Shown one piece after another: positions 37,191-44,254 of a stretch of DNA of 64,000 bases. Every line of letters starts with the position of its first letter. Position 1 is the first letter of the stretch. The position numbers and the translations under genes are program-made. Origin of the DNA: Chitinophaga rhizophila. Lineage in GTDB: Bacteria > Bacteroidota > Bacteroidia > Chitinophagales > Chitinophagaceae. The stretch covers positions 434,001 to 498,000 of the forward strand of contig NZ_JAICCF010000003.1 of assembly GCF_019492185.1 (NCBI RefSeq). Direction: 5' to 3'. A model generated the notes under the pieces. The model saw only the letters and a program-made list of their open reading frames with translations. It ran no database searches and had not been told where the DNA came from.

Positions 37191-38090
37191 ATGACACAAT
37201 ATCAAGTAGCCTGTTTTGGAGAAGTGCTCTGGGATATTTTGCCTGATAAGGCCTTACCCGGAGGAGCTCCAATGAATGTGGCCTATCACCTTCAGAAATT
37301 GTCTGTTCCTGTAGCAATGATATCCAGTGTAGGAAATGACGAACAAGGACAATCCCTGCTGGAGATAATGAAAAAGTATCAGCTTACGACAGACTTTATA
37401 CAAAAAGACCCGGCTCACGAAACCGGGAAGGTATATGCCCAGGCATCTCCGGATAATCCGCTGGAGATGAAGTATGATATCGTCAGGCCCGTTGCCTGGG
37501 ACTATATCGACTTCACCCCGGCATTGAAAGAACTGGCCCAGCAACCCAACGATACCTACCTCGTATTCGGTAGCCTTGCGGCCCGCAATACTACAAGCAG
37601 GCAAACATTGCAATCATTGCTGGAAGGGAATCGCACCTTTATCCTCGATATCAATCTGCGCCCCCCGCATTTTGAGAAAGAATTACTTGTCTGGTTACTC
37701 CACCAATGCCATGTTCTTAAACTGAACGAATCTGAACTGGCAATGATCGGTGGCTGGCATCAATGGCCTGATACAATAGAAGGACAGGTAAAAGCACTAA
37801 GCTCTCAATATAGTATCCAGACTATAATCGTAACACTGGGCGAAAACGGTGCTGCCCTGTTTTCAGATGGAAAATTCTACCGGCATCCGGGCTACAAAGT
37901 AAAAGTGGCTGATACCATTGGCAGCGGCGACGCTTTCCTGGCAGGCTTCATATATAGCACCATCAAAGGATATACACCTGCAGATACGCTCTCATTTGCC
38001 TGCGCAATCGGAGCGCTTGTCGCCTCCTATTCCGGTGGCTGTCCCGATTATAAACGAGAAGAAATTACAACATTAATGGCCGCCCATTAA
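37191..38090 (+). CDS. PfkB-family sugar kinase (fructokinase-like)
   Basis: A 299-aa ribokinase-superfamily kinase. The start is the ATG at 37191, which begins the family's conserved first strand (QYQVACFGEVLWDILP); in-frame upstream codons back to 37089 look non-coding. Motifs are GGAPMNVAYHL (substrate/lid region) and ADTIGSGDAFLAGF (catalytic Asp and anion hole). FGEVLWD and PGGAPMN are typical of fructokinases, so fructose is the best guess. It is monocistronic with a terminator at 38111. Confidence 0.92.
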   Translation: MTQYQVACFGEVLWDILPDKALPGGAPMNVAYHLQKLSVPVAMISSVGNDEQGQSLLEIMKKYQLTTDFIQKDPAHETGKVYAQASPDNPLEMKYDIVRPVAWDYIDFTPALKELAQQPNDTYLVFGSLAARNTTSRQTLQSLLEGNRTFILDINLRPPHFEKELLVWLLHQCHVLKLNESELAMIGGWHQWPDTIEGQVKALSSQYSIQTIIVTLGENGAALFSDGKFYRHPGYKVKVADTIGSGDAFLAGFIYSTIKGYTPADTLSFACAIGALVASYSGGCPDYKREEITTLMAAH

Positions 38091-38110
38091 TTGCTGGCAA
38101 CAACACCTAT

Positions 38111-38137
38111 AAGAGCATAGTCTAAGATTGTGCTCTT
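38111..38137 (+). terminator. Terminator after the sugar kinase
   Basis: AAGAGCA (38111-38117) pairs with TGCTCTT (38131-38137); the stem can be extended inward with wobbles. A T-run follows. Confidence 0.75.
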
Positions 38138-38217
38138 TTTTTACATTTTAATCATCCGATAAGACCATTCATTGAAAAAAATATAAAAATAGCAGGCAGC
38201 TTTCCTATATTTAACTC

Positions 38218-39327
38218 ATGTCTCAACTTATTCGTCATGTGATCACAGGAATGGGAATGGTATGCCTGTACCTACCATCCTTCGCACAACAAAAACAGGC
38301 CTATGTGCCACCCAGGCAATACAATACCTATCAAACCACTGCTCCCATTAACATCGACGGCCTGGCCAATGAAGAAGCCTGGTCAAAAGCTGTCTGGAGT
38401 GATGACTTCACCGATATCGAGGGTGATAAACAACCTGCTCCTGCCATGCGCACCCGCATGAAAATGCTGTGGGACCAGCAATACCTGTACATATTCGCAG
38501 AAATGGAAGACCCACATGTATGGGCAACACTGCACCAGCATGATACTATCATCTTCCAGGACAACGATTTTGAAGTATTTGTAGATCCTGATGGAGACGG
38601 AGAAAGATACTTTGAGATTGAAATCAATGCCCATAACACCATCATGGACCTGTTCATGTCAAAAGCCTACCGCGTAGGCGGCGATGCCTTAATGACCTGG
38701 GATACCAGAGGACTTAAAACGGCAGTTCAGATTGATGGCACCTTAAACAACCCGACAGACAAAGACAGAAAATGGACGGTTGAAATGGCCATTCCCTTTT
38801 CTGCCTTCGCATTTTTTAACGAAGGACTCACCCCTAAAGACGGTGCCAGCTGGAGAATCAACTTTTCAAGGGTAGAGTGGGATACGGACATCGTAAACGG
38901 ACAATACGTGAAACGTAAAAATCCGCAAACCGGCAAACCACTGCCTGAACATAACTGGGTGTGGTCACCGCAGGGTATTATCAACATGCACGCACCTGAA
39001 AAATGGGGATACCTGCACTTTATCAGCAAACCGGCAGGCAGTACTCCGGTTACTGTCAAGCTACCTGCCATTGAAGCCGCCAAGGAACATCTTTGGGAGG
39101 TATATGCCAAACAACAGCAATATCGTAGAAAAAACGGCCGCTATGCAGCTACCTTGCAAACGCTGGGTATTACCAATACAAACATTAAAGAACAAGGTGT
39201 AACTTATACCTTACAAATGGAAGGCATTACAAACCAGTTCACGGCAACACTACTCGACAAAAACTCCAGACAACGCTGTTCTATTAACCAGGAAGGTAAA
39301 ATATCTCAAAACGCATCACATGAATAA
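38218..39327 (+). CDS. Secreted carbohydrate-binding family 9-like protein
   Basis: A 369-aa exported protein with a signal peptide ending FAQQ (near residue 25). The core (about 40-265) is the CBM9/DOMON-like beta-sandwich: INIDGLANEEAWSKA, then DQQYLYIFAEMEDPHVWA, DNDFEVFVDPDGDG and YFEIEINAHNTIMDLF are hallmarks. The C-terminus is charged and unassigned. CBM9-like proteins bind sugar ends on polysaccharides. The gene overlaps the next one by 8 bases, so the two proteins are made together and probably act on the same glycan. Confidence 0.9.
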   Translation: MSQLIRHVITGMGMVCLYLPSFAQQKQAYVPPRQYNTYQTTAPINIDGLANEEAWSKAVWSDDFTDIEGDKQPAPAMRTRMKMLWDQQYLYIFAEMEDPHVWATLHQHDTIIFQDNDFEVFVDPDGDGERYFEIEINAHNTIMDLFMSKAYRVGGDALMTWDTRGLKTAVQIDGTLNNPTDKDRKWTVEMAIPFSAFAFFNEGLTPKDGASWRINFSRVEWDTDIVNGQYVKRKNPQTGKPLPEHNWVWSPQGIINMHAPEKWGYLHFISKPAGSTPVTVKLPAIEAAKEHLWEVYAKQQQYRRKNGRYAATLQTLGITNTNIKEQGVTYTLQMEGITNQFTATLLDKNSRQRCSINQEGKISQNASHE

Positions 39328-40408
39328 ACGCAATTTCCTGAAATCCGTAGGTCTTGGCAGCCTCGCTATAATACAGCCGGGCATCCCATCTTTGTCTGCC
39401 ACGGCAGCTAAGACACCGTCTCAACCGGCTAAAAAGGTAAGACACCGCGTCTGGATTAATCCGGATGAGAACGACACGGCAGCTGATCTGCAAAAGCGCT
39501 ATGCTGCTTACAAAAAAGCTGGCATTGGCGACATCTTTTTCGAGGCAGACAGTGAAAAACACTTCAGAGCAGCGAAACAGCATGGCATCATGGCCCACAG
39601 ATGGATCTGGACGATGAACCGCGGTGAGAAAGAACTACTGGCCAGTCATCCGGAATGGTATGCCAAGAACAGGAAAGGCGAATCCTGTGCAACAAATCCT
39701 CCCTATGTAGATTACTACCGCTGGTTATGCCCAAGCAAACCGGAAGTTATTAACTACCTGAAAGAACAGGCAAAAGCGGTACTGTCTAAAGACTATGTAG
39801 ACGGTCTGCATCTTGACTACGTACGCTATTGTGATGTGGTATTACCTGTCAACCTCTGGAGCAACTATGGCATTGATCAGTCCAAAGAACTACCTGAATA
39901 CGATTTCTGTTACTGCGAAACCTGTAGAGAAAAATATAAAGAAGAGAAAGGAGTAGACCCACTTGAAATGGAACATCCTGACCAGATTCCATCATGGAGA
40001 AGATTCAGGTACAACCGCATTACTAATGTGGTAAACAATCTTGCAGCCGTTGCTAAACAATACAAAAAGCCAATTACCGCTGCCGTATTCCCGACACCGG
40101 ATATTGCTAAACGTATTGTACGCCAGGACTGGGTTAACTGGCCGCTCGATTCTGTCAATCCTATGATCTACCATGGCTTCTACAAAGAAGATGTCAGCTG
40201 GATAGGAGAAGCTGTAACAGAAGGTGTCAGCGCGCTACATGGTAAGTTCCCGCTGTATGCAGGTTTATATCTTCCTGACTTCAATGGTAACATGGCCGAT
40301 CTTGAAAAAGGTATACGACTGGCTATCCAGCACGGCGCTGCCGGTGTATCATTATTTGGCGGTGTCACGGATGAAGTACTGCAGACTTTACAAAAAGCAA
40401 GTGTCTAA
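39320..40408 (+). CDS. Family-10-like glycoside hydrolase (GHL10-type TIM barrel)
   Basis: A 362-aa protein with a twin-arginine-like or Sec export start (MNKRNFLKSVGLGSLAI; Arg-rich start then hydrophobic). The rest is a TIM barrel of the GHL10/DUF4015-like group: HRVWINPDEND, GIMAHRWIWTMNRG, DGLHLDYVRYCD (with the probable acid Asp), PITAAVFPTPD and WPLDSVNPMIYHGFY. The real substrate is unknown. A CX2C pair (CYCETC, about residue 195) is unusual and could bind metal. It follows the CBM9-like gene with an 8-base overlap. A stem-loop at 40522 could end the transcript. Confidence 0.85.
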   Translation: MNKRNFLKSVGLGSLAIIQPGIPSLSATAAKTPSQPAKKVRHRVWINPDENDTAADLQKRYAAYKKAGIGDIFFEADSEKHFRAAKQHGIMAHRWIWTMNRGEKELLASHPEWYAKNRKGESCATNPPYVDYYRWLCPSKPEVINYLKEQAKAVLSKDYVDGLHLDYVRYCDVVLPVNLWSNYGIDQSKELPEYDFCYCETCREKYKEEKGVDPLEMEHPDQIPSWRRFRYNRITNVVNNLAAVAKQYKKPITAAVFPTPDIAKRIVRQDWVNWPLDSVNPMIYHGFYKEDVSWIGEAVTEGVSALHGKFPLYAGLYLPDFNGNMADLEKGIRLAIQHGAAGVSLFGGVTDEVLQTLQKASV

Positions 40409-40521
40409 GCAAACCATGTCAGCTATAAATGACCGGCTATCTTGAAGAGCTATGCTGCAAAGACCCGACGGTCTTACCTCGCGCAACAAAAGATACCGTC
40501 TCAGCAAAGATTGAAAACTAT

Positions 40522-40545
40522 CCGGGGATCAGGAATGATCCCCGG
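40522..40545. repeat. Hairpin repeat copy 1 (8-8-8 unit)
   Basis: The left arm CCGGGGAT (40522-40529), the core CAGGAATG and the right arm ATCCCCGG (40538-40545) form a perfect stem that can extend inward to 10 bp. It is the first of five related units and may also terminate the upstream pair. Confidence 0.75.
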
Positions 40546-40733
40546 TTTCAGCTTTGACTTAACCCTGTGTTTCTAAAATGACTTATACCTTGAAAAACCT
40601 GCTCGTTACACTCAACCAATAGTCCCTATAAAAACCCAGCTCAGTTGCTGTGATATTCTTATTTTATCCCTCTTCTGTGCCTGATCCATACCTGATCCAC
40701 ACCTGATCTCTGCCTGATCCATACCTGATCTGT

Positions 40734-40950
40734 ACCTCTTCTCTGCCTCTTCTGTGCCTGACCTACACCTCGCTGATGCTTTATCTATAGCTCTTCTATA
40801 ACTTCTTCATACCTGATCTCTGCCTGATCCATACCTCTTCTCTGCCTCTTCTGCGCCTGACCTACACCTCGCTGATGCTTTATCTATACCTCTTCTATAA
40901 CTTCTTCATACCTGATCTCTGCCTGATCCATACCTCTTCTCTGCCTCTTC
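40734..40950. repeat. 99-bp tandem repeat, about 2.2 copies
   Basis: The phrase ACCTCTTCTCTGCCTCTTCT starts at 40734, 40833 and 40932, an exact 99-bp period. Copies are almost identical at DNA level (single changes such as TGTGCC/TGCGCC). Just before it (40681-40733), CCTGATCC/CCTGATCT phrases repeat at about 10-12 bp. One strand is strongly pyrimidine-rich. Ninety-nine is a multiple of three, but no frame with a start and a believable protein runs through it. Confidence 0.85.
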
Positions 40951-41029
40951 TGCCTCCTACCTGTTCTGCATCCATTTCATCCCTGTTTCCTGTTATAAAA
41001 TTTACCTATCTGCGCAACACAAAATATTT

Positions 41030-41054
41030 CCAGACACCAGGAATAGTATCCGGG
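41030..41054. repeat. Hairpin repeat copy 2 (8-8-8 unit)
   Basis: Arms CCAGACAC and GTATCCGG around CAGGAATA; imperfect pairing. Same orientation and layout as copy 1. Confidence 0.6.
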
Positions 41055-41135
41055 ATTAACGTGATAACCTACTATCATGCGGATTGAGTAAATCTTTACT
41101 GATTATCTTGACATCGAATTATACTATGAGAATAT

Positions 41136-41160
41136 CCGGGTGCCAGAAATAGCACCCGGG
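41136..41160. repeat. Hairpin repeat copy 3 (8-8-8 unit)
   Basis: Arms CCGGGTGC (41136-41143) and GCACCCGG (41152-41159) are perfectly complementary around CAGAAATA. Confidence 0.75.
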
Positions 41161-41460
41161 TGCTTCAATGGATTCTCTAACTATAATTGCGACTCCCAAA
41201 AGTGTCTAAATGATTACAGCCATTCCCACTACATGCTACGCCACTTACACCTGCTACGCTAAATACCATTCTCCCGCACTTACACAACAGTATGTACCGG
41301 CTACACATGTATGCCTGAATTACGCCGCACAAAATTTTTGGAATTGGTGCCTGACCTGTAATTGTTGCTCATTTGCAACCGTTGACCTCATCCCAATAAC
41401 ATTTCTTATCTGTCAGAATGACAAAAAAGCACCCTCTATAGCAGGGACGAAGCCGGGTAG

Positions 41461-41504
41461 AACAAGCTTCGAACTAGCGACGAATTAGCGACGAACAAGC
41501 GACG
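41461..41504. repeat. 11-bp tandem repeat, four copies
   Basis: Consensus AAYWAGCGACG: AACAAGCTTCG, AACTAGCGACG, AATTAGCGACG, AACAAGCGACG, head to tail without gaps. Non-coding surroundings. Confidence 0.8.
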
Positions 41505-41651
41505 GTATCTTCCCTGCAAACACACCGCCTTCAACCTGCCAAACAGGCATATAACACCTACCACATTACCTACCACCTCTCCATCACACCACAATTCCGC
41601 ATTTGAACTTCAGCCTGCCTTACAGCAATTTCCCACACAAGAAATAATAAA

Positions 41652-41676
41652 CCAGGTACCAGGATTAGTGCCCGGG
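41652..41676. repeat. Hairpin repeat copy 4 (8-8-8 unit)
   Basis: Arms CCAGGTAC and GTGCCCGG around CAGGATTA; pairing includes G-U and one or two mismatches. Confidence 0.6.
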
Positions 41677-41793
41677 AATGATCTTGTGTTTGTTGTGTTA
41701 AACCCTCATTAACATCAAACATTCTTCTCTGATTGAAATGCTATACCCGTTATTTAGCTAACAATTCTTTATTAGAAACAAAGGTTTTAGAAT

Positions 41794-41818
41794 CCAGGTA
41801 TCAGGACTGACACCCGGG
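41794..41818. repeat. Hairpin repeat copy 5 (8-8-8 unit)
   Basis: Arms CCAGGTAT and ACACCCGG around CAGGACTG; imperfect stem, same orientation as the other four copies. Confidence 0.6.
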
Positions 41819-42647
41819 TACACATCGTTTGTTTAACCCCTAAATAAATAACCATGTAAACAAAGCAACATAGCTACCCCAATAGCCCTATGTCAATTTC
41901 CGGATTCCCCAGTGTATGAAGAAACAGTGTCTTTATCATTGTATATGAAGTGTAAGTTTGCATCTCTTTCATCAGATAAATATGCTGCTGCATTAGCATG
42001 CAGATATGGTTAACTAAAAAGCTGTTATTATTCTGCCATTCACAGTAACATGATAGAACAAATGTAAACCGGTGTTTTTAATTAACCTTACATCATTACA
42101 TTCATTCAAATAACAGCATTCATTTCATTCAGTTGGCGTGTGCATAGAGAGTTTGAAGTGAAAAATGTGTAGTAGTTGGAAGTGAAGCGGTAGCAGCTAA
42201 AAATAGCCATTCGTCATGATAATGTGAGGTTTCATCGGTATTTTGAGGGATATTTTTCGTTCAGTATTGAGATGTGCCCTGAACAACTATTAATCAACTA
42301 CACCCGTTTACGTTATAAAACATCAAATGCCTATTCCCGGTGGAGGTAACCAATCTCTACCCCCAACCGGGTAATAAGCTGCATCAAAATTCCACCACAT
42401 TTCCACGCTGCACTATCTTTATGCCCGCTCAGGCTTCATCCCGCCCGCAGCAACATTCCCCCCGCCACCATCTATCCCACTCCTCACAAATGCTTAGAAC
42501 ATACAGTATCCGTGTGTGATGAAAGTTTTAATGCATATAACTATACTATTAAGAATACAACTATTCTACGCTATCCTGTATACGCGCAGCATCGGCCCTG
42601 AATAACTATACGATATAGCCATTATCATAACCTGACCTGTACCAAAA

Positions 42648-42682
42648 ATCAGGAGAGACTGCACTATACAGCCTCTCCTGAT
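42648..42682 (-). terminator. Terminator of the SusCD unit
   Basis: A 10-bp perfect stem (ATCAGGAGAG with CTCTCCTGAT) with inner pairing, followed on the minus strand by TTTTTGG, 6 bases past the SusD stop. Confidence 0.88.
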
Positions 42683-42688
42683 AAATTA

Positions 42689-44230
42689 TTAATAACCTTC
42701 ATTCTGTTGCAGATTCCTGTTAACGGCCAGATCCCTGGTAGGAATAGGGAACAACAGGTTCTTAGGATCGTCATTCGGTTTCAGCTGCCATGGCTGCAGA
42801 AACTTACCAAAACGGATCAGGTCCTGCCTGCGCCATCCTTCCCAATACAACTCACGGCCTCTTTCATCTATCAGCTTATCCAGGTCAACAGCTGCCCAGC
42901 TACTGGCTTTCCTGTGCGTACGAATAGTGTTCACTATCGTAAGTGCATCGCCAGCCCTATTAGTACGCAATAACGCTTCTGCCTTCATCAACAACACATC
43001 AGCATAACGCAGAAACACATAGTCATTATTGGCATTATTACTACTCTTGGTCTCGTTGTTCGTCATATCCGGCGGATATTTCACCACCCTTATACCGGTC
43101 ACTTCCAATGTATTCGGATCTGTTTCCTGCAATTTCAACTCTCTGGTGAAGATCAACGGATTACCTTTTCTGTCTTTCAACGCTGTACCACTTGCATTTA
43201 CCTGCTGACCAACAAGGAAACCTACTTTAAGTCCGCTTCTGTCTGTCACGCCCGGATAATCACCTCCGCGACGTACATCTGTCGCCTCAAATTTGTCATA
43301 AAAGTCAGAGATCGTTGCGTAACCGTTCCATCCACTTGGATCCTGATTATAGTGCAGGGTAGGAGCCCAATGGCAGAAAGCAGCATTACCACTGCGCACA
43401 GTACTATAACCTGGTCCGTTACGCTGAGTGAAAATGTTCTCCTTCGAGATAGCATCGTTGTTAAAGGCAAAATTGTCGAAATAGTTAGTCAGGCTATACC
43501 TGCCACTGGCCGTAATATCATCCGCCAGCTCTATCACTTTCTGCATATCTGCCGGGTCGAATGTCGGAGCCTGTCTGTTGGCAAATGCACCTTTATTCAG
43601 GTAACATTTCATCAGCAGGGCACGGGCTGCATTTTTATTTGCGGTGAAAGCAGGCACGTTCTCGTCCAATGCATCAATGATTTCGGTAAGTTCCCCGATT
43701 ATATAAGTAGTCGCCTCTGTGCTCGTCATTACTCTGGGTGCATTCAGCAGGGTATCTCCCGGATTGCGGAAAGGTACCTGTCCCCAGCCATCCAGAACGG
43801 TAAACATAGCAAACGCACGAAGGAAACGGGCTTCTGCTGCCTGACGTGCAGAAGGCTTAAAGCTCAATACATTCGTAGCAAGGAACTGTAATTGCAGAAT
43901 GTTAGTGAACGTATTGCTGATATACGTATGATCTGGCGTCCAGTTATGCAGCTTCAACGCTCTCCATACACCGTTATCATCCCAGTCGCCACCACGGGTA
44001 GGCGCTACCGCTTCATCTGCGGTCATCTCCTGCAGTGCCCAGAAGTTGGATTGATCCTGATAGGGTAACTGTAAACCATTATAAGCAGCCTCTAGCAAAG
44101 CCGGAACCTTGATAACTGAATCTGCCTGTGCACGCGTTACGGTAGAACCAAGTTCCTCATCAAGTGAACAAGAGGCCAATCCGAATCCTGATGCAGTAAT
44201 TAATATGATGAATAATTTACTAAGTCGCAT
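42689..44230 (-). CDS. SusD/RagB-family nutrient-binding lipoprotein
   Basis: A 513-aa surface lipoprotein. The signal ends in LASC (lipobox, Cys at about residue 22) followed by S-L-D-E-E, an acidic surface-export signal. The body shows the SusD TPR-like helices (RAQADSVIKVPALLEAAYNGL) and the C-terminal RagB signature (ERGRELYWEGWRRQDLIRFGKF, then LFPIPTRDLAVNRNLQQNEGY). It caps the SusC barrel encoded 24 bases upstream and captures the glycan or peptide. No hydrolase lies beside the pair, so the substrate is not predictable. Confidence 0.96.
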   Translation of the reverse strand: MRLSKLFIILITASGFGLASCSLDEELGSTVTRAQADSVIKVPALLEAAYNGLQLPYQDQSNFWALQEMTADEAVAPTRGGDWDDNGVWRALKLHNWTPDHTYISNTFTNILQLQFLATNVLSFKPSARQAAEARFLRAFAMFTVLDGWGQVPFRNPGDTLLNAPRVMTSTEATTYIIGELTEIIDALDENVPAFTANKNAARALLMKCYLNKGAFANRQAPTFDPADMQKVIELADDITASGRYSLTNYFDNFAFNNDAISKENIFTQRNGPGYSTVRSGNAAFCHWAPTLHYNQDPSGWNGYATISDFYDKFEATDVRRGGDYPGVTDRSGLKVGFLVGQQVNASGTALKDRKGNPLIFTRELKLQETDPNTLEVTGIRVVKYPPDMTNNETKSSNNANNDYVFLRYADVLLMKAEALLRTNRAGDALTIVNTIRTHRKASSWAAVDLDKLIDERGRELYWEGWRRQDLIRFGKFLQPWQLKPNDDPKNLLFPIPTRDLAVNRNLQQNEGY

Positions 44231-44254
44231 ATTAAAATGTTTTAAATCAGTGAA

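Larger units (their letters stand above)
40546..42647. other. 2.1-kb gene desert
   Basis: No frame here looks like a protein: the short ORFs are low in Gly/Ala and rich in Cys, Tyr, Ser and Leu as expected of translated non-coding DNA. The stretch holds a 99-bp tandem repeat, an 11-bp repeat, four of the five 8-8-8 hairpin units and a further partial hairpin CCCGGT/ACCGGG at 42336-42371. It separates the glycosidase pair from the SusCD locus. Confidence 0.7.

Noticed and set aside
37007-37246. 79-codon ORF before the sugar kinase
   Set aside because: It overlaps the start of the kinase in another frame, and its sequence looks random. The kinase start at 37191 explains this region better.
40734-40950. 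CRISPR array
   Set aside because: The 99-bp units are tandem without unique spacers, and no cas genes are present.
41210-41488. 92-codon ORF in the gene desert
   Set aside because: The composition (many Cys, Thr, Tyr, no clear domain) and repeat-bearing DNA argue against a gene; no promoter or neighbour supports it.
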